Shown: positions 11,776 to 25,161 of the stretch, one piece after another
How the letters are laid out: every line of letters starts with the position of its first letter
Position numbering within the stretch: position 1 is the first letter of the stretch
Source of the DNA: Scleroderma bovista
Taxonomy: Eukaryota; Basidiomycota; Agaricomycetes; Boletales; Sclerodermataceae
NCBI GenBank assembly: GCA_037178675.1
Contig: JAYMGJ010000042.1
Span: 1-55,033, forward strand
Length of the DNA: 55,033 nt
Direction: 5' to 3'
Made by a program: the position numbers and the translations under genes
Notes under the pieces: model-generated
What the model saw: only the letters and a program-made list of their open reading frames with translations
Database searches by the model: none
What the model was told of the DNA's origin: nothing

Positions 11776-13296
11776 ACATTCACTCTCCCTCACTGTCTAT
11801 AAGCTCTATCTCTGTCTTTGGACTTGTAGGTCACCCAGTGCTGGCCTAAAGCTCCTATATTGCTGTTTATCAGATATATCTTGTATCTGATCATTTCTCT
11901 AGGCTGAAGCGCAGTCTAGCATCACTGTCCACTCTATCCCATCACTGTCCATCGCATTCTTGAAGCAAGAACTGTCCCCTTGCTTCCCCTCTGCTTCATC
12001 ACTGCTGTTACACCCCTGTCATCAATCTATCATCGCTTTTCTATCCCAGGACTCTTCCTAACCACTGTGGTAGGCTGAAGAGGAGTCAATACCATCCCCA
12101 GTCGCATCTATTCCCCATCAGAAGCCCTTCCCTTCCCTCCTGCATCCTGCCTGAAGGCGTGCAGCACATCCCCCTGAGGACATTAAATACCAGAAACGCA
12201 AAGGAAGACCACCACTCGCATATTGCTGTCATTTGGTGTTGGTTGTTGGTTGTTCTGACCTCTTCCCTCACTTAGGCACACAGCGTATCCATTTTGTGCG
12301 GCCGTGCATGCACCAAGTCGTCCATCTCGTCTCAGAGACCATATTTAAAGGCCCTCCCATCTGCTATGCCCAGTGGACAATGGAGCGCACGATCGGTAAC
12401 CTTGGTGAGCAAATACGACAACCTTCCAAACCTTTCGCAAACTTGTCTCGTGAGGGCGTTCGGCGATGTCAAGTCAACTCCCTCCTCAGCATTATGCCCG
12501 AACTCGACGACTCAAACCCTGGACTTCCATATGGCTCTGTCGATCTTGGCGACGGATACATTTTACTTCGGAAACGTGCCAAGCATCCAATCATTCCTCG
12601 AGGTGACGAAGCTACAGCCATTCTGGAATTTCTTGACCCTGGGTATGCCTTACCACGCATCACAAAATGGGCCCGGTTGCGTCTACCAAATGGTCAAATT
12701 GCTTGCTCGGCCTGGAGAGAGAAGCTTCGCCTTCCAGAACAGATTCGTATTTCACGCAATGTCAAGGTACGTCTGTCTTCCTACTGAATTGTATTGTCAC
12801 ACTGACAAGTACCTTGTAGTTTTTCTCTCACAGTACTACACGGTGCGGAGAGGTTCAGTATTTTACTCGGCTTGCTGTTGGCCATGACGAACATGCTGAG
12901 TTCGTCGATGTTGCTGTTGTCCGCATGTATTCTACACCTGATGCTGAGTTACTCCGGCTCTCACATCATGTGGTATTGGCTTCGCAACTGACAGACACGA
13001 TCTCAGTAATCTGTGTCCAGCAGATTATTGGCGTCATTGCAATGATCCCTCGGCAAATGGTACTGCCATCTGGCATGGAACAAGAAGTGTATTGTTTGAT
13101 GGAACGGCCAGGGTATGACATATCAGACTGGGGTGTACCATACAGTGTGTATCGTGAAGGGGACAATGACGATGGGGACGATGATGTTGAGTAGACACGT
13201 GTACAGTTTTATTACATTGTCCAATCGAAAGCATTATATTACCTGAAAGCAGGGGACAGGAGCACAGCGATCACCAAGAAAAAAGAACGAAAAAAG

Positions 13297-14156
13297 TTAC
13301 TCCAGCTTACGACGCTTATTCTCCCGTTCAAGCTGCTCCTTCTCACATTTAGCCACAATTTCCTTCCTGCTTGCAATTTCGTGGTCGAGGATGGAAGGGT
13401 CGAATGAGCGGATGTAGTACTTCCACTCCTTGGAGGGCGCATAGTCCCTGGGCGATGGATTAGGGGTGCGCCTAGTAAGAACACGGCAAGGGAATCCGCG
13501 AACAGTGTACGACGCCCTGGCAGAGATGAAAGCGTACTCAAGGTTTTAAATATGTGAACTTACCGTGTGTCAAAACGATTCGTAGCATCTTCAATGCTAT
13601 CTTTGAGTTTGACATTGCCGTCAACACCTTGGTCTTCAGTCTTGATACGCCCAGAGTCAGCATCCTCGATCTTGGGAACAAGGCTATAGTATGACATGAT
13701 ATAAAATGTTTTGAATGGTCAGATAAATGGACTTATGGTGTGTCATTGCGATCACTTTCAAGATGCTCTTCAGATTTGGCACTGCAGGAGTCTGGGTCCT
13801 CGGCTTTGATGGATTCTTCAAACTCTTGTAAAAGGTTGTCTTGAAATTCAAGCGTGATATTTTCGAGGGGGATGAGTTCTGCGTCGGGCCCTCTGACCCG
13901 AGGACAACAGCCACGGTATGTGTGAAACTCGGGGTGTTTGATGCGTACCACAATCCTCTAGTAATATTTGGATGAGACCACTACAGAGGAATCAAACGAA
14001 ACTTACCTTTTTTCCTGGAGAGGTTATGTCAAGAGAGAAAGTGTACGCGTCCCAATCGGACAAGACACCTTCAAGGTCAATGAGGACAGTGTCCTCCACC
14101 ATGGAAATAGTTGGCGCGGGAGCAAAAACCAAGTGCAGTCCGGGCGGCGATGACAT
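13297..14156 (-). CDS. accessory protein of CACTA-type element, unknown function
   Basis: Antiparallel gene between the transposase and the third gene. It begins MSSPPGLHLVFAPAP at 14156. Introns are inferred at about 13978-14026 (after PGKK), from about 13756 to 13689 (donor gtgatcg), and at about 13519-13565. The product is roughly 235-250 aa. It has an acidic middle (EESIKAEDPDS and EDADSGRIKTEDQ) and a C-terminal YTVRGFPCRVLTRRTPNPSP block, ending in a basic ERENKRRKLE tail that could be a nuclear signal. I recognise no enzymatic domain. Its position suggests a role in the transposition complex or in element regulation; that is inference. Confidence 0.6.
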
Positions 14157-14280
14157 TATGACAGGACAATAGAGTTTAGCTGGTTGGTTGAGCCTAACAG
14201 TGAGGTAATCCAGGGGATGGGAAATTTACCTAAGCCAAACCTTCGCTTCCTCCTCCTCGCCCCCCCCCGCCATCGCCGTC

Positions 14281-16338
14281 ATGTTCTCCATGGGCAATGG
14301 CGAAGCTATGAATTTTGGTCCTGTTTCTCCTCAAGGGACTGACTCACATATACCTTCATCCCCCGATTCAATTGAAAACTCGCTTTTACTATCGTCTCTG
14401 CAGCACAGGGCAACGGGGTACACGGGCCCACAACATGTCCCTTATGCATCATATCCATCCCAAACTGGTTCATCTGGATCCAAACAAGTCATTTGGTGTG
14501 AATATTCCGTTTCCTCGTGAGCTGACAGTTTTATAGGGCGCATATACGCACGGTAACTCACAACTGAGTTACCTCCAAGATAGATGCAGTGCCCTGGAGC
14601 GCAGCTTACTCCAGGTAACTGCTGAGCGCAATACAATAAAGTAAGTGTAATAATTTCTACATTTCATGACTGACTCTTCGGCAGGAATCTATTTGACCAA
14701 CTTGCAAGCTCGGTCAAATCACCATTGGGTGCAAGCACCAATGGTGGTTCTTCTCCACAAGAAATGAATACAGAAGAGCGACCGACACGTGAAACCCACC
14801 CAAAGGTGCGCTTCTGGACGAAGAAGGACTTCGACACCTGGGTGCACTCTCCAGAGGCACAAAACAGCAACCATGGTTTGTACGCATACATGGAAGAGGA
14901 AGATGGCACGGTTCCGGACTCTGAAAAACTTGGGAATATGCGTACTGCCCTGCGAGCAGCTTGGACCGACCTCGCCCAGCGCGACCTGGCCCCAGGCACC
15001 TGGGGCAAGGCCAGCACGAGGGCACGGAGTTTCGTACATTCGACCATGGAGGAGGCCTACCCAATCTTCAAGTTTGCCGAGGGTGGGTGGAAGCTAGAAA
15101 CACTTTGCACTAATATGTATTCTTCCTGGCGCCTCAAACGTTTGGACGACGATGGAAAGCTGAAGAAGAATGGGCGCAGTGTCAAAGAAGAAGCCTTTGA
15201 CGACGAAGACTTTGAAGGCCACAAGCCCACCACCAGAAAACGTAAAGGACAGGGGCCCACTTCAAGGCCATCAACCAAGAAACCAAAAGGTGAGTCGTTG
15301 TACACGACACACAAGTCTACTGATTGCCCGCTGCAGTGGAAGATTCTCCCATTGCCAAGGCCACCACATTCATGCGTGGGCAATTACCCAGCCCATCTCT
15401 ATCCAATAGTCGTTTGTCTGGAACTCCTGGTTCGTGCCTTTTTCAAAAATTTCTCTCACTTATACCCGCACAGAGCCACCTGTTGACGACATAGCAATGC
15501 ACCATGATGTAGACACGGAAGCTACAGTACAATCAACGGATCCCAAACATTCCGGTAAGTGTGGGATTATTCTTTACGTCTTCCTACATTGACCTCAAGC
15601 ACAAGCAGCCTCCCAACGAATGGAGACCAGCACGCCAAGGGCACTAGTTACCGAATCCAACACAGAAAAATCCGGGCCCTTGTCTGATCCAAATGAAATC
15701 TCCGGGATTGCAAACCATACCACCGGCAGTGTATTGTATGATCCTATGTAAGCATCCCATTGGCTAACTAACATGCCGCCACTGATTCACATCAACTTGA
15801 GGGGTTTACTGGCTACTGCCACAGAAAAGGTGAAGGTGGCAGCCGTTCCTCCAGTCCTGGATGCCCCAAAGATTCCCCACATAGCGCCATCGCATACCCC
15901 GGACACACACTCAACAAACTCGGCACCAAACAATGGAACACTGGAAACGTTTAGTACCAACGATGTGACGGCCAAGTCAAAGACCAAATTACGGCCATCC
16001 AGCACCAAGAATGGACGGTAAGTACAGCTTGTCGCCAAAGTACTTACTAACATCGCTTTGTCAGGAATCTCTGTATGTTACGGTGGCTTAGGCAAGTCAA
16101 CGCAAATGGACAAAAGGACGACTTCCACGCCTACTATGACCAGGTATTGACCCCAGCTCAGCGTGAGGTATGTATCATCCGTTTTTATTTGCAAGCACTT
16201 ACAAAACTATACAGTCTTACAATAATGAAGCCAAGCAACTTGTAAGTCATAATACACTCTGAAATCAATGTTAATCCGCTGCAGGTCGAGAGAAACTGCT
16301 GGTCAAAGGTTGTCATCGAGAACAGCACGCTCTACTAG
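14281..16338 (+). CDS. third gene of CACTA-type element, unknown function
   Basis: A multi-exon gene starting MFSMGNGEAMNFGPV. The first exons end before gtcatttgg (about 14485) and gtaagtgt (about 14641). A short coiled-coil-like segment (LSYLQDRCSALERSLLQV) comes next. The conserved core around 14800-15130 includes VRFWTKKDFDTWV, LRAAWTDLAQRDLAPGTWG and AYPIFKFAEGGWKLE, a Trp-rich block I know from basidiomycete CACTA-type elements. A basic KPTTRKRKGQG stretch follows. The last exons are small and less certain, ending in NLCMLRWLRQVN and WSKVVIENSTLY with TAG at 16336-16338. Function is unknown; DNA binding or a TnpA-like role is possible. Confidence 0.6.
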
Positions 16339-16902
16339 ATCACTGGACACTCTCACCACTCACCACATCGTCCGCATTCACGCATGTGCTTTCGCCCAGC
16401 ATCGCTTTCGCCCAGCATCGCATCTGCATCTGCATCCGCCTGCATCGCATTCGCTTTCCCCTCGCTTATACTAGATCGTCATTCCATCACCCGCATTCAC
16501 CATAGACATCGGCATTGGTGCCCATTCCACATTGGACGGACTCGAACTGTTTTTATTGGCCCCATTCATCCTGTACCCATACCCAGCACGTACCCAGCAT
16601 TGTACCAGTTGTACTAGAGTGTAATACAGTGTCTTTTTTGAGCACATTTGTACAGCGCGAGTGTGCAATATCAATATATGTCCTGGTGTGACTGTGTAAT
16701 ACTACATCATATTGTATCAGATACGAGCATATCACGCAAGGCGCACGAGCCGCAACAGAATATGCTCAGATATATCCTAATATGACTACACGAAAAAAGT
16801 ACTACAGCGCCGCCATACCAAGTCGTGCCCCAGCATGTGCGTTGTCTCATTTATGTGAATCAGCCTGACCTGATGTGACCACATCCGACTTACCCCCTTT
16901 GG
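16339..16902. other. non-coding 3' part of CACTA-type element
   Basis: About 560 bp between the last gene and the right terminal repeat. It holds repeated GCATCGC/TTCGCCC-type motifs near 16380-16450 and AT-rich sequence, but no supportable gene. Confidence 0.6.
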
Positions 16903-16953
16903 TCATATCTGGTCGTCCCACGTCACACCAGGTAAGGTCCAGTTTTCACTGGG
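16903..16953 (-). repeat. right terminal inverted repeat of CACTA-type element
   Basis: It ends TTTTCACTGGG on the + strand and pairs with 6609-6659. AAC (16954-16956) lies between it and the second GTTCATT. Confidence 0.88.
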
Positions 16954-16956
16954 AAC

Positions 16957-17560
16957 GTTCATTGGTCCTTATTTGATTACCGAAGATTTTGGTAATAGTT
17001 CCTACCGTGTGAACTTACCGGACTCACTCAAGCAGCGTGGTGTACACAACGTATTTCATGCTTCTCTTCTACGAATTCACATCCCAAACGATGACCGTCT
17101 TTTCCCTGGTCATCGAAACGAACAAATCCCAGAACTGGGAGGTTCCAATGGTGAGTGGATGATTAATCGCATCCTTACTCATCGAGGGAGCAACACAGAT
17201 CTCGAATTCAAAGTTGAATGGTCTTCAGGTGACCAGACTTGGGTTCCACACCTAGATCTCAAGGGATCGACGGCATTAGGCGAGTATTTAAAATTTCTGG
17301 GCGTGAAAGATGTTTCAGATTTACAAGCGCCCCGAGAGGATCTACAGAATCAACGGTCGGGCAAGGAAACGATGAAACGCCCGGGGGTACCAGTTGCGTC
17401 AGCAAACGCTTTTATACGGTGCCCCTGCCCTTCTTGTCATTTGCTTTCTTCTCTCGCTCCCTCAACACGTCGCAAGTCCAACCGTTACAAACTCCCATCC
17501 CCGTCTATTAATCTCGACTCTCAATACTCTCCCACTTCATTTAATATCTCGTTATTCGCC
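16957..17560 (+). pseudogene. pol: gypsy integrase C-terminal GPY/F and chromodomain
   Basis: The integrase resumes here after the transposon. The GPY/F block (GPYLITEDFG, then VHNVFHASLLRIH) is followed by a chromodomain-like segment at about 17190-17300 (WMINRILTHRG, FKVEWSSGDQTWVPH). This identifies the element as a chromovirus whose integrase would be targeted by chromatin. The frame continues beyond the chromodomain to 18052 without a stop. Confidence 0.85.
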
Positions 17561-18439
17561 ATGAACCCACTTCCTGACCCTCATATCCGTCCCGCTGGGC
17601 CATTATGGTTCATTGTCCACGTATCACGACTGAATGGCGTCGAAATCTACGGTATGCACTGGGAGCAGGTCCGGTCTTTCTTTGAATACGACGATTCTCT
17701 TCGTCGGCACCTTCATACTCTCATGCCATATGGTTACTTGGAGTTCCGCCGTGCTTATGAATTAGACCATCCAAACTCCACCGCACAGTTTGCGGACCCA
17801 GGTTTCCCCGCACTTAATGAAAATACGACGCCCCCAGATGCCAGAGAATATTTGGGCACTCGTCGCCCTGTCTCGGAGGAACAACCAACCGGATTTGGCG
17901 GTCCAGGAGAAGGACGACTTACGGAGAATCAACAAGCAATTCTAACCGATTTGTTATGGGAGTCAGGTGCTCGTGTCACCAAGCAACATGCGTCCATGAC
18001 CAGAGGGTTCCAAACTCGTAAGGTGAAATGTGCCGCTCGTAATCTGGCGTGAGGACCCATCACTGACAGGACCCACCGTCTTCCAACCCTCTTCGAAGCC
18101 CAAACCCCTGCTAGAGGTACATCAACGGACGCATTTCCGACTCCCATTGTGGTCACTCCGACTGTATCAGGAACGTTAACAGGACCCTGCCAATCTTCTT
18201 CCACCCCTACTCCAGTAGCGGGTCCCAGTCGCGCTCCTTTTCTGTCCGCCTTACCTCCTATGATCCCCCAATCCTCCGTCCTCGATCAGCCCATTCTAAC
18301 CGACGAAGATCTCGAGATGTTGAATGAACCAATGAGTGCGAGTGCCGAAGAAGATGCGGAAGGAGAAATTGATACGGAAACGGAGCCTTCAGTTGAAGTG
18401 GATAAAGGAATGGACACGGAAAAAGAGCCGAAGAAGTGA
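17561..18439 (+). pseudogene. extra 3' ORF downstream of gypsy chromodomain, unknown
   Basis: In frame with the chromodomain but with its own ATG at 17561 (MNPLPDPHIRPAGPLW). It encodes an aromatic-rich segment (LNGVEIYGMHWEQVRSFFEY) and GYLEFRRAYEL. A Gly-rich stretch (GFGGPGEGRLTENQ) and a basic region follow. TGA at 18050-18052 interrupts it; the same frame then stays open to 18439 with a Ser/Pro-rich part and an acidic tail. I do not recognise the family. It may be a third ORF of this chromovirus lineage or a polyprotein extension. The TGA is another CGA-like change. Confidence 0.55.
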
Positions 18440-18471
18440 AAAGTTATGACGACGAACTTTGAAGGGGGGAA

Positions 18472-18831
18472 TGTAAGAGTATCGTGAGCGTCGTCTGTTG
18501 TCTCGCGTTTTGGTCTGCGTCTCTTCGATGATCTCTGTTGACCCACTGGCTCGTGCGCCCTTCCTGGGTTATTAATGGCTTACGCGTCGCCCCGCGATCA
18601 AGCCAACAAGTGATCAGTTTGGTTTTGTACTTATATCTCGTCTTTGTGTACAGTAGTTTTCCTCGTGCTTCTTTTTGAATTCCAGTGTTGTGCTCTGTCA
18701 CACTTGGCTCGAATCGAAGTTCCTTCATCTATCGTGTAACGGCGTCTCTAGATTGGCCATCTTTGACTCGCCGTTTCACAAGTCAAGGTGCCCTGAACCC
18801 TTGCTTGGAGAGCAAGGGAATAACACAGACA
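18472..18831 (+). repeat. 3' LTR of the gypsy chromovirus
   Basis: A polypurine tract (GAAGGGGGGAA, 18461-18471) is followed immediately by TGTAAGAGTATCG, the expected LTR start. The 3' end is TAACA at 18825 or CAGACA at 18831; without the 5' LTR it cannot be fixed. The LTR ends about 30 bp from the stop codon of the neighbouring monooxygenase. Confidence 0.65.
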
Positions 18832-18861
18832 AGTAAAATGACATCACGGGCCAAACACCAC

Positions 18862-21490
<2,629 letters not shown>

Positions 21491-22515
21491 GATGGGGACA
21501 CAGGAAATCCTGGGTATGGGGTCCAGTCAGTATATATATATATATATGTTGTTTACCCTTCAAACGCCGCAAGCATTGCATTCGCTCCCTTATCGGTAGC
21601 TAAAGCGGCGAACTTCTCCCAATGATAACAGGAGCATCAACAGAGCTTCTGGGCGCCCAACTCAATGGGCATGTTTGAGGCTGCTGATAAGCCTCCCCTT
21701 TTGGAATGAGCCTCTCAGGTAGTCGGGTTAAAGACTACCGACTCCCTTAGTACTAGTTGAAGCGAGGACTGTGCGAGAAGGTAGAACGAAAGAGGCAGGG
21801 CGAAAGAGCGCGGGAGCGATGGTACCAAGTTGCGGACGGATCCGTGAACATGAAGAAGGGAAGCTTGGGCTTTGAGAGGACCCGCGAGAAAAGTAGGCGA
21901 GGACGAATCCACCCGGATCGGCAAGCAAGTCCCTTGGGCTTATGAGTTTGTCAAACGGGAGGACTGTGATGCATTAAGCCAGGGGCTAATATCGTATACT
22001 CGAAATGCCGTCGAACCCTTGCTTGCACGGGAGCAGACTGGAAAAGGAGGCGGTTCCTACTGAAGATGGAGCGTCCTCCCAGAACCCTTGAAAGGGAACT
22101 TAGGTCAGGAATAGAAAGAAAAGAAAGAGTGAAACAAGTCCGCACTCGTAAGAATGGACTCGTTACCTGCAGGTGCTACCATTAGCAAATGCTAATCGCA
22201 GTCCAACTACGCCAGCGCGCAGCGAAATGTCACCTTTTCAACAAACCTGTATTTTCCACGCACGTCATTTATGACCCACTTCAAGTTGATTCCGATGAAA
22301 CGACCGTGGCCTGATCGATACAGACATGGAGGTCGATGCCACCAGTGTCGTTTTCCAAAAACCTCAGATTCATTATAAACGCCTGTAACAAAGGGTTCAA
22401 GTTGTACATAGTTGTCATTACCTTCTTCCGTCGTGCGGGTATCTGCTGCAAGAATATCTTGAACACCCGATTCCATTCATTCCTAACATGCAGTATCTTG
22501 CAGTGCACGGATCCT
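21491..22515. other. intergenic region between monooxygenase and transporter
   Basis: It holds a (TA)n run at about 21531-21547 and the upstream region of the minus-strand monooxygenase. Small ORFs on both strands lack homology or splice context. I see no supportable gene. Confidence 0.5.
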
Positions 22516-24468
22516 TCAAACTTGCTGTTCTTCCTGGGCCCTCTGAACATACTCTGGCCGCTTGGGATCCAGCTTTCCCTGCTCCTCGGCTGCATCCGCC
22601 CCCATCAAACCTGCGTCAGCATCTCGAGCGCATGCCATAAATGAACACCAATGCTCACGCGTAGCATGCCAGAAGTATACCACCAATCCGCAGATAACAA
22701 GAGCGAACGCGGGGAAGTACAACCAATATGGGGAGTAATGCTATTGTGACAGGTGGCCGACAGGTACGAGGAGAGGGGGGAAGATTAGGTTAACGAATAT
22801 TGACTTCCTGTCAAGCCACAGGAACAAAAAGCGGGACTTACGAATAGGATCAACCCTAGTTCATGATTGCGGCGCAGGAAAACCGGGATATTCCCGTCGT
22901 GTCAGCAAGGCACGTTCGCATGGTCTAACAAATTAGGACACACCAAAGAGCAAGGTGTAGAAATCGCTGGTTAATAGACTCATGTTATAAAACGGAGACG
23001 AAGCTGCGCGGTATAAAAGCGGGGCGAGGGTGTAGAGAGTGAGCATTGCTGAAAAGGTCATTCACAAAGAGACTGAGCCGTGACGAAGGATGCCTACCGG
23101 CTGTGTAGGCCACCAAAAGGCCGACTACATACGGCGCAATGAGCAAACAGAATCAAAAATGAGAGTGAACTTCTCACTAGTCATGCTGGTCCATGGAGCG
23201 GTCGTCATACCCTTATGTTCCAAAGCGGAGGCTTGGATACCGTTGATGATTGTGCCCCACATACCCAATTGGCCAACGACCTGTCCGCGTGCGATTTGCT
23301 AGTCAGAAAACGTAAATTCGCGAAACAGAAAAACGCAGAACCTCGTAGAGTGGGCGCCTCCTGACGAGGTACTCTTCCGTTGCGTTAGCTGAAGCACATC
23401 AGTCGAGTTGCATGAAAAGCTAGCTACTTGATTGAGAAGGACTCACAAAATCCATACAACGTTGCACCGGCGATCATGAATGCGTCCCCTTTGCCTTTGT
23501 TCAGTGCCTGATAGTTCTTATCCGTGAGTAAATCGGATGTGACAAGCAATCCCAGTCCAGCTATACAAATGAATACACCCTGTCGACGTCAGCGTCAGAC
23601 GCGGGTATGTCATGCTTGAGCCTTACCAGGATTTGTGTCCAGTGATATCTTGTACGCATGTAGAGCCAACAAAAGAACATACAAGAGGGCGTTGCCCAGC
23701 TATGATGTCGAGTTAGCTTCCTGACATACCAGATGTGTGCCATAGTGGTGTGACATACGCATCGAGGAGCAGACACGATAGCAAGTCCGTATAGGTAAAT
23801 GCCTGCATAAGGGTTGGTTTGCTTGTATGAAGAGCTGTGAAGGGTCAACGAACCTTTATCACAAGAAAGTTGCCTTCTACATCAGCAGCTGCAAGAATGA
23901 TATCTGACAGCGATGTGAGTGAAGAAAGAGTAAAAAGTCATCGAATAACGTACATTTCCATCCATCCCGCATGATCATCTTTGCCCATCCTTTGAATCCG
24001 TCTAGAATGATATATTAAACACATGATCATGGATGGTGTCCATATACGCACATTGGTATATCGTGTACGGGGTATAGACCACGAACAGCGTAAAGTACCT
24101 ATGTTACACCAGTATGATATTAACACCCCAGCCCGAGGTACAGGATTACCCCATGAAATCAAATCCAGCACTCACAAAAACCATGTCTGAGTAGTGGGCA
24201 ACACCCATCCGTGATTAATATTAAGTTCTTGGGTGGTCACGTTCGTTGCTGTGATACAAAACGACACGACCTGGCCTGCGAGCAACGCAAACAAGAATCG
24301 GCGTGTCCAGAGACTCTTCCATCGAGCCAGTACACTCCCAACGAATGCACTAAAGGAGGAGTACACGATAGGCGGGCGAGCTGAGTGGAATTTCCCATCG
24401 CCAGCATCAGGCGGGACTGTGACGGTCGTCGAATCGGATACAAGATCGTGCTTGGATTCGTTAGACAT
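22516..24468 (-). CDS. SLC35F/DUF914 family transporter
   Basis: Multi-spanning solute carrier of the drug/metabolite transporter superfamily (SLC35F1/F2/F6-like). The chosen start at 24468 gives MSNESKHDLVSDSTTVTV, a hydrophilic tail before the first helix; an in-frame Met 35 codons upstream is possible. The helices come from short exons: RFLFALLAGQVVSFCITATN, then FTLFVVYTPYTIYQ, a segment ending in LVIKAFTYTDLLSCLLLDA, VFICIAGLGLLVTSDLLTD, and ATEEYLVRRRPLYE, a family signature. The last helix is LYFPAFALVICGLVVYFW. A final intron precedes EEQGKLDPKRPEY, with the stop at 22516. It lies in the same orientation as the neighbouring Erv25 gene. The substrate is unknown. Confidence 0.85.
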
Positions 24469-25161
24469 GGGGCGATGAGACTGACAAATGGAAGAGTTGG
24501 TATCTGTCATCATGAGGAACAATCGGGATGCCCTTTTATCAGTTTCTCCTAACAGGCCAACGACAAAAGCCAAAGTAAGCGAACCGTCGGTAGATGGTAC
24601 CTTGCACGAGTTCTTCCCACTCCTGTCAGAGGGAACGGATGCATCTGACTTTGACAGTGTCGATGGACAGGCCCAAGCCCGCGAATGGTTAGCGGCAAGG
24701 GACTTCTGATCAACAAGGTCGCATTCTTATAACTAAATAATACGCAAAGGCATGGGAACCACTTGCGCAAGAAGGGGCATTTCGCTCATTTCAAGTCGGC
24801 CCACAATACTCAGGGTTGCCAGCCGGGAATGATTAATGAACCTTGCTTGATCCAGCTTGTGAGCTATGGAAGTAACAAAGGCCAAAGTTAAGGTAGGACA
24901 GGAGTTCATTCTCACGATCATCGGGGGTGACAGACCTTGCCAAGCAAGGGTGATCCGAAGCCTGGTACACACATAAAGAAAGCTTATGCGACATCTGAAC
25001 CTTTTTCAACTTCTCTGGCGTTGATCGTCCGAGCGTCGGACGATTTCACCCAGGGGAAACTGCGTCATGTGGAAAATGCGACCCTACCTGACACAAGATG
25101 CGAGTGGACCAACAAGAATGCGATCCATTGCCATTCGCCCAGAGAAATACTACAGAACAAG
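24469..25161. other. intergenic region between transporter and p24 gene
   Basis: The 5' side of the transporter and the 3' side of the p24 gene. There are short ORFs on both strands, none with recognisable content. Confidence 0.5.

Larger units (their letters stand above)
9944..12282 (+). mobile_element. 2.34-kb solo LTR (copy B), inserted in Tnp2 transposase
   Basis: It starts TGTCACGCACC and ends GGCACACA, flanked by GCGT at 9940-9943 and 12283-12286. It is an inverted near-copy of 27-2369. The transposase frame reads straight from LQESR to IHFVRP when the LTR and one GCGT are removed, so the insertion point is exact. It contains a 129-codon ORF (10562-10951), TATATAA at about 11715 and AATAAA at about 11764. 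No internal domains are present, consistent with a solo LTR. Confidence 0.8.
6891..13194 (+). pseudogene. Tnp2-family transposase, interrupted by TGA and a solo LTR
   Basis: Exon 1 (6891-7163, 91 codons) has a zinc-finger-like start, CACDKCSF...VSKATWYRHAK, typical of basidiomycete CACTA transposases. A series of phase-0 micro-exons follows (7218-8024), then the main exon from 8075. The main exon contains the Cys cluster MCRKSCIAYTG / EACPTCGTSRW, the Asp-bearing SLDGAQLYDSKESD block and PGPNKPKNVDSF. A TGA at 9230-9232 interrupts the frame, which then continues unchanged to 9943 with TTDIMHLAGN. There the 2.34-kb LTR and its GCGT duplication intervene. The frame resumes at 12287 with IHFVRPC and QWTMERTIGNLG, has an intron at 12767-12819, and ends at TAG 13192-13194. 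Both lesions abolish the product. Confidence 0.85.
6609..16953. mobile_element. CACTA/Tnp2-type DNA transposon inserted in gypsy integrase
   Basis: The element is bounded by imperfect terminal inverted repeats, 6609-6659 and 16903-16953, both opening CCCAGTGA; about 41 of 51 positions match. GTTCATT flanks both ends (6602-6608 and 16957-16963), and AAC separates the right repeat from its copy. The duplication is therefore 4-7 bp depending on where the ends are drawn. The gypsy frame KFI-GPY is restored across the insertion. It carries three genes: a transposase (6891-13194, +), a minus-strand gene (13297-14156) and a plus-strand gene (14281-16338). Without the LTR nested at 9944-12282 it would be about 8.0 kb. 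Confidence 0.88.
1..18831 (+). mobile_element. Ty3/gypsy chromovirus, 3' part, with nested insertions
   Basis: The outermost element of the left nest. Gypsy-type domains occur in the order linker, aspartic protease, RT, RNase H, integrase, chromodomain, 3' ORF, polypurine tract and LTR. The 5' LTR and gag lie left of the window. Bases 1-26 already belong to it: removing the solo LTR at 27-2369 plus one GCGG copy gives an open frame running into the ORF at 2401. The integrase is interrupted at 6608 by a DNA transposon and resumes at 16957-16964. The element is dead: premature TGAs at 3247 and 18050, and frame changes near 4480 and 5390. The right boundary is uncertain (18825 or 18831) because the partner target duplication is outside the window. 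Confidence 0.85.

Noticed and set aside
21528..21548. (TA)n run as a promoter or origin
   Set aside because: Simple dinucleotide repeat without other signals.
22207..22476. Minus-strand 89-codon ORF downstream of the transporter
   Set aside because: No homology; it lies past the transporter's stop codon and is probably 3' UTR.
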